DNA of 64,000 nucleotides from Buxus sempervirens (GCA_947561395.2 OX387192.1:4216001-4280000), one strand, 5' to 3'; positions 32,415-44,412 are shown, numbered from the stretch's first letter. Notes: generated from the letters alone by a model not told the origin. Numbers and translations: made by a program.

Positions 32415-34753
32415 TGTAAGACCCCGAAAATTTTCAGAAATTTTAATTAAATAAAATTCAATATTTTAATATGGATTTTACTGAAAATTGGTAATGGAAT
32501 ATATAGGTGATCACATTGATGAAGGGGATCAGGAGTACAATGCAAATCCAACCATTGGATCATGAAATAATGAGGTAAGAATTAATTAAAGAGTTATTTT
32601 TAAATTTGATTAGTTAGTGGTATGGAAGTTGGTAGAGGGGAGATGTATGGGATAAAAAGGATTAAAATAGGGTTTTATACGACTAATCGTATACCTATAC
32701 CATACGTAGTCTTTTACGGCTGAAAGAAAAAGAAGAGAGACCGAGAGAGGAGAATGAGAAAAACTGTGGAGTCTTGCTGTTCTTGAAGAGATCTACATTC
32801 CAGAAGGAATTGGGTTGCTAAAAAGGAAGAGCTCAAAACCTAAACTAAGAATGAAGAAGATGAAGAAGGAGTTCTCGATCACACAAAGGTAGGTAGCACA
32901 CCTGTTTAGACATTAATGAGTTTTATGGATGTTTTGATCGTCTAGCATGTTTCTGAAGGGTTGTATATATGTTTTGGATATGAATAGTGTTGATTTTGAT
33001 GTATAGATTGTAGTATATTGAATAGAAAGCCAGTTTCGGATTGAGATTAGCCGCTGTATGTAGAGCGCTTGACACGATCACCTGAGCGGTGCTGTCTAGC
33101 GGTTCGCCTGTAGATTCTAGTTAAATAGTTGCCCAACCAATCGCCTAAGCGACCAAGGTCGAGCGACAGTTCAAAACCTGATTTTTACTTAGGTTGCCTA
33201 TTTGATCGCTTAAACGCATACGTTGAGTGCCCATTGTTATTTTTTGATTTATTTAACATATGGACGCCTAACCAGATCGCCTAAGCGCCTGGGTCGAGCG
33301 ACCAACACAATTTCTGTTTTGTTTCTGAATTTTAAGAGGAATTTCAATATAAAATGATTTTTAATGATAGTAAGTATTTGAACCAACAAATATTAAGTGT
33401 TTTCAACTGTTTTCATTGATCTTTTGTTTTAAAAACACTTTGATGAGTGATTTAGGTTTGTTTGCAAAAAGGTTGTCTTATTTTGGATATACAATGATTT
33501 TTGGGCTATTTCACAATCTGATTTGAGTTGATTGAAGAATTTTTACTCCATATAATATATTTTAAAGTATCTTGATTACTGAACCTTACTAGAAGAACTT
33601 TATACTAGAACTATTTTGTAGAGTTATCTTTGGAAAGAGTATAAGCTTTAGAAAATTGTATATGCCACTAGACACTATTATCAAAACATATGGATTTGTG
33701 CGTGAGTTGTTATTACTTATGTCTAGTGGACATAGCTGCATATGGATCCATAGGGTTAAGCTAGAGAGTGAAGAGGTTTTTCTTTAGTCAGATACTCCTA
33801 ATTTGCGTTCGTGCTTCCTTTGCAAATTAGTTTGCATTGAGTACCCTGTATGTGCAGATTAGCAATCATCCTCATGTTCAGATTTAGGGGTTGCATGATT
33901 GGGTGGTACATGCCAAATTCCGTATTTCAGATATTGTTGCTGGTACATGAGTTTTGTGTGCAATAAGTCGATGTCTAGGCCTCATGTCTCAGTTTTTATA
34001 CGGGTTTGAGGATTTTACTAGCTTTGCTCATAAGTTACATGGTGGCATAGTGGATGAAGAGTTTCTTCTTAAAGGCCTGCTTGTTTTCATGAGTCCTACT
34101 ATAATATATGATGGTTTGGTTTTGGTTTACTTATTACACCTTTGTGTTGAAAATCATGTTGATGGGAAAGATTATATCTGCTTAAATGTTTTTATTTGAT
34201 TACTGTTTTAATTGTTTAGATTGTATAATGTTTTCTTGTTTACTTTATTGAGCATGAAAGAATGATTATTTTTCTGTATAAACTATTTATTCATGCATAG
34301 TACTACCTACTGGGATATTCGTATCTCATCCGTGTTTTGTTTTGTTTTGTTTTTCAGCTGACACGCGTGAGGGAGACTTGGGGTTTAGTTTTCAGGACGA
34401 GTTTGCTGATTTTCTCCCAGAGGATTATTACTATTCTGAGTAGTTAGTGTTTTGAGGTTAATACAGATGATAGATACTTTGATTTCTTATTGTTCATTTT
34501 ATGAATTGGATGATTGTGAGAGTGAGAGTGATATAACCTATTTACTAGACTTTGATTTATTTTGATGTAATGGTTTGGAGGACACTTTTATCCACGCTTG
34601 TTGGTTTTTAATGGCGATAAACTTCCGTACTCTAATATGAACTGTTGAATGAATTATATTTGATTGTCTGGTAATTAGATGCTTTGGGTCCAGTATCATT
34701 TCGGATTCGGGTTGGGTGCTTGTTTTGCATTGACCTGAATTCGGGGCGTTACA
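32415..34753 (+). repeat. Solo LTR nested in the outer LTR (TGTAAGACCCCG type)
   Basis: The 2339-bp insert starts TGTAAGACCCCGAAAATTTT and ends GAATTCGGGGCGTTACA, long inverted ends seen in chromovirus-type (Tekay-like) LTRs. It interrupts the outer LTR where intact relatives read through just beside the TATA box. Target duplications AGCAC/AGCGT match at only 3 of 5. Homologous to 44581-47433 (shared GGCATAGTGGAT, TTTCATGAGTC, GGGATATTCGTATCTCATC). A cluster of GAGCG/CGCCTAAGCG words lies at 33060-33310. Confidence 0.82.
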
Positions 34754-34778
34754 AGCGTTTTGCTAGAGGAGAGATCTT

Positions 34779-34788
34779 CTATTTATAG
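34779..34788 (-). promoter_or_regulatory. TATA box of the outer LTR
   Basis: CTATAAATAG on the minus strand, conserved with three other LTR copies. The upstream dyads AACCGTGTATACCATACGGTT (34989-35010) and GACCGTATAACCAATACGG (35184-35204) belong to the U3 cluster. Confidence 0.7.
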
Positions 34789-35811
34789 GCAAGAGGAGGG
34801 GTAAGATTGCCCCAAGGGTAGTCTAAAATAACCATCTAGATCTTTCTAATTCAAGCCTAAGGCATTAATTAAAATAAATCTAAGGATTCGGAGGGTAATT
34901 GGGGTAAATCAGGTCTCCTAGAGAAAGGTACAAAGGGTAAATAAGGTTTAGATCTCAAACTTTTCTGGAAATGCTTAAATAGGGCATAACCGTGTATACC
35001 ATACGGTTTTGTTCAAATCATATAATAACTACGGACATAACAAAGCTTAATGAAAAAACCTTATGAAAGCTATGGTCTAAATTTAGTTAGCCTCTCATGT
35101 GTGCTGCCAACGTGGCATAATGGTAGAAGCTTCCGGTCAACACGTGGTAGCCACTTGCGCTTTACGCACAAAGCATGAATTAGACCGTATAACCAATACG
35201 GCCTTGATAATATTAATAATACGGTCGAAACAAAACCAAATCAAATCGTATAGTATATACAGTCAGCATTTATTTTAATGATTTTGAAGTTTTAACACAT
35301 GTCAAATTACATGTATTAAACATTGAACACATTTTTATTAGGGTAATTTACAGTTACACCCCCTGAGGTTTAGCTCAAGGGCACGGACACCCCCTGTGGT
35401 TTAAAATTGATTACTTATAGCCCTCAACATTTTGTAAACCGACTTTCACTACCCCTACCGTCAGTTGACGGGAAACGGTGTTAACTTTCTAAATTTTAAA
35501 GGCAAAAATGCCCTTCCCTCCATGTTCCTCCTCTTCTCCAACAGAAAACCCTTGGTCCCTAACGTATCTGAAGCAAGTGACGAGATGGGGATTCTCCTTC
35601 CTCATTTCTTCAATTAGAGCCCAACAGCACCAAATTGCGTCATCTTCCCCAAGATTTTTACCATGGATTTGTGCACTTCATAGCTGTAACCTTCTCATAA
35701 CTTCTGATGAATGTTGAAACTAAGTTCCATAGTGACTACATATCTCTTGTATTCACATAGAGATAACATGCTCTTCAAAATAATACGGCACAGAAAAAAG
35801 TAAAAGCTGTG

Positions 35812-35816
<5 letters not shown>

Positions 35817-35885
<69 letters not shown>
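35817..35885. repeat. (AG)34 microsatellite
   Basis: Uninterrupted AG repeat inside the Mutator-like element. Confidence 0.97.
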
Positions 35886-35887
<2 letters not shown>

Positions 35888-36003
35888 ATTAGTCAACACA
35901 CACCAAAGAAGAAGAAATGTTCTAGTTGAATGTATTGCACCTTAGGAGGATTGTCAATGCCCAATTGAAAGAATTCATACGATAGAATTAAATATAGAGG
36001 AGG

Positions 36004-39000
36004 TGTGAGACATGGAAAATCACCTAAATGACTTCCTCATCATCACACGGGGTTTACAAAATGAAGGGGTCACCACCATTCAATTTAAGGTGTGAATGGA
36101 CACCAAAGAGATCATAAAAAATGTAAAATAGAGTTTAAAGTAACTCTAATTCATGGTCAAATCTAGAGATTAGGTAAGGAGATTAGGCTATGAATAGAGG
36201 AAGGTGTTAGGCACCCCTACTCATCCACACAAGATGGTTGTTATATGCTGTTCATGCTTGAAAATTGCTTGCTAACATAAATCTATCAAAAGTGCTTGAA
36301 AAGCGACAAACACATGTGTGATTCCTTCATAGGAGTAGTCCAATAAATTCAGGACTCTCTCTATGGATATATCACTTCTAGGACTTCAAGATTAGGTAAA
36401 AATCGAATTAAAGATTGAAGAAAATCAAATTAAAACAAATCTGGAAAAATCAATAAGAGATGAAGCTACATTAGCTTGAAAACTTCAATAAATCTTAAAT
36501 CCTTCGATTTAAGCTCAAATCGAACGAAACCAAAGTCATTAGAAAGTAGGTATTAAGTAGAATATTCAGTAAAAAAATCAGCTCAATCCGACTTAAAACG
36601 AAAGAGAAATACTTACTCAAATCTACTGTTGTAAATTTGCAAAAGCGGCGAGTAACCAACTTTGAAACTCTATTCGTGGAGATTGACTCTATATAAATCC
36701 ATGAAAACTTGAATGAATGAAGTATGAGGTGCCATCTTTTGAATGAAATAGGCATCACACAAAACTCCATCCATTTGTGACTTGTGCGACCTCTCGAACG
36801 TGCCTAGAGGATCACAGATTAACTCTGAAATTTGTTATTGAGCAGTTCTGAGCCAATCAAACATACAAGACACAAATCAAAGTGAAAACTCTTGAAACCA
36901 GTTGGATTTGAAAATAGACTCACAGAGGAAAACACAGAGATTAAAATCACTTGAATTAGAGTTAAAATGAGCAAATGGTGCTCAATCAAAGTGACAAGTT
37001 CAGTAATCTGACTCGAATGACCTGTTGAATTTGATCAGATGGTATCAAAAATTTGCTCCATATAAACTGCTAAAATTTTACAGACACATACTAGACACCT
37101 TCACCTATCACATGTCTTTGGAATCACTCAAAAGTTCATCTGGATGATAAAGTTATGAGTTTTAAGATAGGGTACAGGTTTTGTCCAGGTTCGTAAATTT
37201 TTGGTAAAAATGAGCAAAAAGAGTGTTTGTGTGCAATGAATTCGATTAAACCTACTTGAAATCACTAGCATTGAGTTGAAAATCATCCAAAAACACTTTA
37301 GGATGAAGATTTAGCCTAAGCCTCTCATTAGTTGGAGAGGAAGAACTAAGTTCATCCACATTGAAAACCAAAGCTCGAAATAGAGAGTTTAGACCATAGG
37401 GTCTTCTCTCCAAGATTGAAATCACCAAATCAACTCATGAAGTCCTAAGAATTTACTCTAAGGCCATTGATCTCAGATTTACCATATTGAGCATGGTGAA
37501 TCCAAGATCTAGCCTATTCTTGACAAAATGGAAGTGATATGTGTGTGATTGTGTGGAAATCAGATTTCTAGGAGATAACGGAGATCTAATGCTATAGAGA
37601 GCATAGATCACCGTGTTTTCTCCATATTTAAAACACAATCACTTCAGAAAAATAACAATCACAATCAACTCAAGAATGCAATCACAAGATGGTTCTAAAC
37701 CTAAGGTTCCATTCCAACCTCCTTTTCCCGAAGCTCTTTCTTCACGTTTTACGGTTAGAAAGGATTCTTAGGTACTTTAGGAGTGGTTTGGGGCTCCAAA
37801 CACACACCAGGGCCTTATTCTACAGAAAGGTAGAAGGAGAGAGTGCTGGAATGTAAGAAAAAGAATAGAAGGGAGAATAAGATCTTACATTGGTAGTTTG
37901 GGAGACTTGAGACAGCAGTTCGGCAGAGCTTCACTTCTTCTTCCAGAGCTTTTAAGCTTCAAAATATCAGCTCTTTGCAAGAGGAGAGCTCCTCTATTTA
38001 TAGGCACAACCAAGGGTATAAAAGACCCAAGGGTAGGCCAATCAATGCTTCTAGATTATTCCAATTCAAGCCAAATGCATGAATTGGAATAATACTACAA
38101 GTTTTGGAGGGCAAATTAAGGAGATCAGGTCTCCTAGAGAGAGGTAATATGCATAAATAAGGCTCAGATCCCGAGTATTTTCGCAAATGACCAAAACGAG
38201 CGCAACCGCTTACACAGTGCGGTTTAGATCAAACCGCCCTTTGTTTGTGGTTACGGCAAAACTCCTTAAAAACTGTATACTCAGTGCGGTCAAAATTCAG
38301 TTACGCGCCAATGATTGCTACTGACATGGCCTAACGGCCTAGGCTTCTAGAAGCCACGTGGCAGCCCACTTGCGCGCACGTAAGAAGCATGAAGCCGACC
38401 GCACTATACGTGCGGTCGCAATCGCACATCTAATGCGGCCATAACAAAATAACCAGAAACCGCAATATATATGCGGTCAGCACCTTTTTGGCTGGCCTTG
38501 GCTCTTACTTGCACAGGCAATACTTATTTACATGTAATATCATTTAAGTAAATGTCCTTGTATTTTTTAATCTCCATTTACTTAAGATATTACATGTAAA
38601 TAAGCAAACACCCCCCATTTGAATCCATTAAAAATAGTTCCAGACCCAAATTCCAAGTGAATAAAAAGTTAACTTTCCAGTTCAAGGCTAAATTCCGATT
38701 TTTTAGGTCCGGTAAAAAGATTTAACATGTAATACTAAGGTATCTGTCAAGATTTAAAGGCTTAAAAAATTCATTTATGCAATAACATTGCTAAAAACCT
38801 GATTACTGGGAAAAATTATCTTGAAATCTTGCCTTAAAAATATTTCATTTTTTGGGGGCAAAAGTCAACAAAATTCAACCGGAAAAGTTTGACTTTGCGC
38901 AAAAGATTGAATTTGGGCTTTTTCCTTTGTGGGTCTTGGATTCAAATGGGTTAAGGACCTTAAACCCAACGTTAAGAATTGAAAATTCCAATAAAATATT

Positions 39001-39049
39001 TCTCTCCTTCAAGATTTATCAAAAATCGTGCAATTTTGGGGTGTCTATA
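36004..39049 (-). repeat. Solo LTR inside the Mutator-like element
   Basis: 3046 bp from TGTGAGACATGGAAAATC to TTTTGGGGTGTCTATA with a perfect 5-bp duplication GGAGG on both sides (35999-36003, 39050-39054). Same family as the outer LTR that holds its host element. TATA box at 37994-38003; dyad cluster upstream at 38200-38480 (AACCGCTTACACAGTGCGGTT, GACCGCACTATACGTGCGGTC). The target duplication is intact, so it is the youngest layer of this nest. Confidence 0.95.
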
Positions 39050-41464
39050 GGAGGGAAAATCAACTTATGGTTGCGTGTTTTGATACTTGTCACTCCATTT
39101 TGATCACCTCCCAATTGAAGGGCGATTCTTGTTTTTTTTTCTTGATTTTTAACCTTATAAAACGTTCACTGAGTCCAGAGATTTTTATCAAGGGGAAGTG
39201 TTGAAAACCCCCAAACACCGTCTTCTTGCCCCTTTGGAATAAAGTGTTGAAAGATATGGGAATGGGAACGGCTAAGAAAGAACACCTCAATAGAGTTTTG
39301 AGTTCGCCCTTGAACAACATCCATGAGAACTTTTAGGTTAATCCGGTTTCGAAACTCAACTAGTCTTCTCTTCGAATTGAAATTTTCTACTTAGATAAAG
39401 GGTTTTTATGTGAATTTCTCTATTTGTAGTTGTTGGATCAATGCTTGCTTCTTTTCTTGATGTTGACGGTTCTAAGAAGGGCAAGAGATCTCTAGAAACA
39501 AACTATTTTAGAGGAAGTCTCTGCATCTTGTTTTGGTGAAGATTCTCTGAAGTTGATGACTCCCCAATCCCCATTGAAGGTGCACTGCGTCAGCTAGGCT
39601 CGGTTGCAATGTCTTCTCCACCTGCATGTAGTCGGAAACCCTACCTACCCTTCCTTCAACCTATCAAGCTTGTGTTAATGACGAAAGGCTTAGTTTGTTA
39701 GTGAAGACGAGTTTAACCATTAAAGGAAGGGCACTGTCTGCTGCTTCCCTCGTAGCACAGAGGAGCTACTTGTTCCATAGGTAATCGCTGACCCCCAAAG
39801 CAGATGCTCACAAAATATTTTGGCATCGTACAGGTTTTGGCATCTTACAGGTTAGGGACGAAGGGTTTTCTCTTGGAGAAGAGGAGGAACGTGAGTGTTT
39901 ATGAAGGAAGGGCATTTTTGCCTTTAAAATTTAGAAAGTTAACACCGTTTCACGTCAACTGACGGAAGGGGTAGTGAAAGCCGGTTTACAAAACGTTGAG
40001 GGTTATAAGTAATCAATTTTAAACCACAGGGGGTGTCCGTGTCCTTTAGCCAAACCTCAGGGGGTGTAGCTGTAAATTTTCCTTTTTATTATTTTCTCGT
40101 ATTTTAGTGCAATTTGGGGTGTCTACACTTTAGCGACAGGGATGACCACTGTTAGTCTTTGACCAGTGAAAAAATTGAGGCATGACCGTTGCTAGTAGGA
40201 CTGTAAACGGAGCGAATACGGAGCGGATCCTGCTGAATCCGAATTCGAATCCGTTTAAGTAATAGGATATCCGTATTCGTTTAAATATTCGACGGATATT
40301 TGAAATACACTACCAAGTCCGAATTCGATAAAAAATGTTACATCCGTATTCGTATCCGATTGTATTCGAATTCGATTAAATATTCGAATCCGTTAAGAGA
40401 TCCGAAAATCCGATTAAATTTCACCATTACAGCATGAAAAAATTAGAAAAAATTACAGCATAAAAGTTCTACTCCAGCTTTCCCCATAAAAAATTACAGC
40501 ATAAAATTTCATCTAATTGAAAGTTCTGCTCCAACATAAAAAATTACCGCATAAAAAATTACAGCATAAACTTTCATCTAATTGAAAGTTCTACTCCAGC
40601 ATAAAAAATTACAGCATAAAAAATTACAGCATGAAGGGTTTTGGTTCTCATTCTCTAGCCTCTTTATCAATGAAAATTCTACTCCTGGTAACCTGAAAAC
40701 TTCATATAGTATCATGGTTACCTGCAATACAAAATTCAATAATTTCAAAGAGCTTGAATATATAAAATGTCATGCTGTGAAGAAAGCTAAGCAAGTACTT
40801 ACAATTTTAAGGTGGCTTAAAGCATCAAAGTTTAGTCACCAGTTGACTTTCCCACCTCATGCTCCCTCTCTCCCTACTTTCTCAACAAACGTGACTTAAT
40901 GTGCTCTCTGAGAGCATTATCTCCTTTCCTCCTTCCTTTCCCAGGTGAAGCAGCAAAGAAGAAGTTACAATTTTCCCCTCACTCAACAATTACTTGTTGA
41001 ATAGCAGTTAATAACAACATGCCATACAACAGTTCAGGTAAAGAAAAACACAATGTAAAAAAGAATCAAGGAAATAAGATGGTGATCCAAAGGAAAAGAA
41101 AACATACAAGGCTCAATATAGAATCTTCAATACATAGTAAATTAACACAATGAAGAAATGTATCATAAATGGCTGCATGCATACATTTAAACAACCTGTA
41201 TTAGTAAATTTCAGATTTAAATAAAATTCTGTAACAACTTAAGAAAAGAGAATCTGCTGAACATTCCCAAGATTGCAATTTTGCAGCCTTAGATCTCTCT
41301 GCAATCTCATGCAAGAGCGTCACATCTCTTCCACTAGTGTTTAATAAAAAGATAAAACTTAGATTTTATTGCAGCTACTAATCTTATTTTATCTTCCTAT
41401 TTGAGTGACCTAAAATCACTGTTTTAATATCAATTTCATTTCCTTCTAACATTGCAGCATTATC

Positions 41465-41466
<2 letters not shown>

Positions 41467-41508
<42 letters not shown>
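41467..41508. repeat. (CA)21 microsatellite
   Basis: Followed by about five TA units. Confidence 0.97.
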
Positions 41509-41517
<9 letters not shown>

Positions 41518-41814
41518 TTGCAGTTCAACTCCTAATTGCCAAATCCTATTGATGCAGTTCACATGCATTGCCTCTCAGAAAAGCCTTACAGTGAATCTTC
41601 TATTGTATGGTATTATTTCAGTGGTAGATGGATGCCTTGTGCCCGTGCAATAAATAAAAACAATTTGACCAATTAAATCCATTCCAAATCATCGCAGATT
41701 ACATATGCATCATGTAATATAGTGCAAAGCTTAAGAATTTGTGAGTGAACTTTCAAGCACATCATCCTAAATCCTAAAACCCAAAAAAGTGAAAAGGAAC
41801 ATACATCATTTTGG

Positions 41815-43499
41815 ACAACAATCGTTGGTTTGGATTCTCTTGTAGCCTTGGAAACACCCTCCTTGTATTTTATTGAAATCTGACCGGTGCCTTTATCTTT
41901 CCGGGCCTCTTTATCAACAGGGTCACTTGACTGGATACACGTAATAAATCAAAAAACAATAGTCACTTGACTGGATACACGTAATAAATAAAAAAACAAT
42001 AGTCACTTGACTGGATACATTTAGTAAATCAAAAAACAATCTCCAATTAGCACATTAGATTTGTTTGAACAGCAAACTGGAAGTCATATAAGTGGTTGGA
42101 ATACCTCTTTAACTCAACAAATATAAAACTGATATCATGTCTGAACTAAGAACCAAAAAAAATACACATTCATGTCACACTTGATCAATTGACAGCCACA
42201 GTGCAATGGAAGTGAAATCAAGCAACCAAAATGGACAGAGTACAGATAGATAAACTGAACAGAGTTCCCAAAATAAGTTCAAATATTAATGAGCCATAAC
42301 CATGAGACAAATACAACAGCCATATATTTCTTTTACCTAATTGGGGAAGCAGCTTTTCTCAAACACAATATGGCTAGTTTACAGTTGATCAGGCTTTAAC
42401 AACATTGATGGTTAATCTAACCAATACAAAGCATCCATATAATAGTTATGCATTGGATAGACCACTTGGCCAACAATTTCATCCATATAAAGCCTATATG
42501 GTTCAATAGTGGAGTTCTCTATGTGAGGCAAGCAACATAATCAACTCCTAATGGTAACTTTAACATCCTCAAAATTCTCAATTGCATAACCAAGTGCAGT
42601 GGGATGTAGTCAAATTAAGGGTTTGCATGGTCACAACTTAGTAAAAAGAAAAAAAAATTCTTCTTCTTTGTTAAAATCCATCAAAATAGTTGATTAACAT
42701 GACAAAATACCTTATCTCAACCAGTTAAGAGTCAATAACATGAATCTTGTTCCTCCATCTCACTCTGTCAAAAATCTACTCATATTCATCCACCTTACTC
42801 AAAAACCCTTGCCCAATTTACTCCTCTAGATGATGGAGAACTAACTTACCGATCATATAGAAACGTAAAAAGCATGACGCTGACAACAGCGGACTGACTC
42901 GCTATGAAAACCTAGAATCATGTATTCTGTATGAATATTCCTACCATTACGCTTCAACAGCACCACCTAAGAAAATTTAAGAAAAGGAAATCAACATAAC
43001 AAGGTCTGAAATCCATAAACGCCAAGCGATTATCAAAGGAAGACTACGATGCAGAATCATCAAATCAAGGTCAAAGAAACAAATTCGACTATTCCTCTTT
43101 GAAACTACGAAATCAATAGAAGAAAGAAAGAAAAAACGGATACACACAAATTTTGCTCTGAAACTTCGTTAAAGAGCAGATCCAACTAAAAAAAAAAGGC
43201 TGAATAGCTAAGTAGATTTCTCAAATTTTGAAACCTAGAGATCGTTGACCTAACCATATTGTGAGCTTCTCCACGTGCTGATCATCAGCAGCATCTTTGT
43301 TGCAGACGACCAGGGCCTCCGTTGACACCGAGTCCTGCTGAGGGATTTCCACGACGGGAAGAGGCTTGAAAAACAGAGAAGAAGAAGAAGAAGAGAACAA
43401 GGGATGAAGAAGATCGATGTAGGAGAGTAGCCGCGTAACGGAACGAGTCCCTCTGAGGATCTGAAGAAAAATATGGACGAAGAAGGCCAACCAGTTCAA
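41815..43499 (-). pseudogene. Captured multi-exon gene fragment inside the hAT-like element
   Basis: Minus strand. A candidate first exon starts at Met 43499, contains a Ser tract and PLPVVEIPQQDSVSTEAL, and meets a possible donor (ATG|GTTAGG, about 43254). A second exon, 41930-41815, is bounded by a good acceptor (TATCCAG|TCAAG) and donor (GAT|GTATG); it encodes SSDPVDKEARKDKGTGQISI and VSKATRESKPTIVVQND. The region upstream (43500-43760) is purine-rich with GAGAGA runs, like a plant 5' UTR. I do not recognise the protein, and no later exons were found before 40450. It looks like a host gene's 5' part; capture is an inference. Confidence 0.45.
41921..42040. repeat. 3 x 40-bp tandem repeat over a splice acceptor
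   Basis: Three exact-length units (AGTCACTTGACTGGATACAC, then GTAATAAATCAAAAAACAAT, with few differences). On the minus strand each unit carries the GTATCCAG acceptor used by the 41930-41815 exon. Confidence 0.93.
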
Positions 43500-44186
43500 G
43501 AGAGCTCTCTATACTTGCACAGACTTTGGAGCATAAATCTCGGCCTGGGCCAGCTCTCAACACGAGATGAAGACGAGAGAGAGGTGAGAGGAAGATGCGA
43601 GAGAGTTGAGAGAGTGAAGACGAGAGAGAGAGGTGTCGAGTCTATCGACTGTCGAGGTGAGATTGAGAGGAAGACGAGAGAAACGCGAGTGGCACGGCGA
43701 GACGGCGAGAGAGGGTTAACTGTTAAGTCTGTTGAGGGTTTTGGTTTAGGGCAAATGTTGATTTTATACAAGAGGATAAAATTACTAACTTAGCCTTAAC
43801 AGGTTATATAATTTACAAACATATTATACATATTTAATCGGATTCGGATCTTAATCGGACGGATATTGCCCTTGTCCGAATCCGAATCCGATTATAAACG
43901 GATTCGAAAATAGGATCCGGATCCGATCCGCCGGATCATTTAATCGGTTAAAAATCCATTTAAATCGGATAATTTAATTGAAAACAGATGGTAAACGGGT
44001 CATGATCCGATCCATTTAAAGCCCTAGTCGCTAGTCCACCGCTGAAGGATTCTGCGGTGGACCAATCCCCAGCAGACAGCTGTCGTAATGCTTGTGCTTT
44101 AGCGGTGGGCTTTATTGATTTAGCAGCGGGCAAAGAGGCCCCTGTTTTGTAGTGATGATATCTTCTCTCAAGTCATGGGACTTGAG

Positions 44187-44412
44187 GAATGACCACTATT
44201 AGTCTTTAACCAGTGAAAAAGCTGAGGTGGCTTCTAGCCGCGGGCGTGATCGTTGCTGGTCCATTGCTGAAGGATTTAGTGATGGACCAATCCCTGGTGG
44301 ACAACTATCGTAATGCTTGTGCTTTATCGTCGGGTTTTATTGATTTAGCGGCAGGCAAAGAGGCCCCTGTTTTGTAGTGATGATATCTTCTCTCAAGTCA
44401 TGGGACTTGAGA
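44187..44412 (+). mobile_element. CACTA terminus, copy 2 (tandem duplicate)
   Basis: Repeats copy 1 including its flank: after GTTTTGTAGTG both copies continue TGATGATATCTTCTCTCAAG and TCATGGGACTTGAG. It lacks the hAT-like insert. Ends in GTAGTG at 44379. Confidence 0.85.

Larger units (their letters stand above)
35341..40082. mobile_element. Mutator-like element with about 190-bp TIRs
   Basis: The left end GGGTAATTTACAGTTACACC and the complement of the right end GGAAAATTTACAGCTACACC begin long inverted repeats matching for about 190 bp (to GCAAAAATGCCCTTCC). A perfect 9-bp duplication TTTTTATTA flanks it (35332-35340 and 40083-40091), diagnostic of Mutator-like transposition. It lies about 45 bp from the promoter-distal end of the outer LTR. 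Without the nested solo LTR it is about 1.7 kb. The interior (35510-36003 and 39055-39890) has no transposase; short frames there (35508-35717, 39320-39090) are unrecognised and might be captured host sequence. Confidence 0.92.
30429..40127 (-). repeat. Outer solo LTR (TGTGAGACATGG family), split by two insertions
   Basis: The left end TGTGGGACTATGG (30429) and right end TTTGGGGTGTCTACA (40127) match the LTR ends at 8535/10351. Flanking 5-mers are ATTTA and CTTTA (4 of 5). Removing the inserts at 32415-34753 and 35341-40082 leaves about 2.6 kb collinear with the other family LTRs, including the TATA box (34779-34788). No internal region remains, so it is a solo LTR from recombination. It is the oldest of the family here, judging by its imperfect target duplication and divergence. 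Confidence 0.88.
40197..44028. mobile_element. hAT-like element carrying gene-like exons
   Basis: 3.8 kb. Inverted ends AGGACTGTAAACGG and (complement of the right end) CTAGGGCTTTAAATGG. Flanking 8-mers TTGCTAGT and TCGCTAGT match 7 of 8. The neighbouring duplicate of the target (44187-44412) shows the empty site. Both subterminal regions (40200-40440, 43830-44020) are packed with ATCCGAAT/ATTCGGAT and TCCGATTAAAT words, as in hAT subterminal binding regions. No transposase is seen; the interior instead holds exon-like sequence on the minus strand. Confidence 0.8.
26689..44154 (+). mobile_element. Degenerate CACTA (En/Spm) transposon, heavily nested
   Basis: The right end is clear: GGCCCCTGTTTTGTAGTG at 44154, i.e. 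CACTACAAAACAGGGGCC inverted. The proposed left end, TTTTACAAAAACACGAGGG at about 26687, resembles the same TIR in decayed form and is followed by typical subterminal words (AGCGGTCTTTGACCG...CCGCTAAAAG across 26741 and 27618). A Transpos_assoc exon (30042-30281, plus) lies inside. The interior was later hit by a retroposon, two LTR elements, a Mutator-type element and a hAT-like element. The left boundary is an inference. Confidence 0.5.
40138..44154 (+). mobile_element. CACTA terminus, copy 1 (split by hAT-like insert)
   Basis: GATGACCACTGTTAGTCTTT, GACCAGTGAAAAA...TTGCTAGT, then after the insert CCACCGCTGAAGG...TTTAGCAGCGGGCAAAGAGG and GTTTTGTAGTG. The same sequence without the insert is found at 44187-44379, and a diverged relative at 48966-49153. 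Confidence 0.8.

Noticed and set aside
42715-42790. Possible LINE insertion in the hAT-like element
   Set aside because: Only a short stretch resembles the 3' part of the 20219 LINE (CATGAATCTTG...CCATC); too short to call.
43473-43793. Plus-strand frame rich in Arg/Glu and its minus-strand partner 43771-43496
   Set aside because: Both come from GAGAGA-rich sequence that looks like a 5' UTR; no protein-like pattern.
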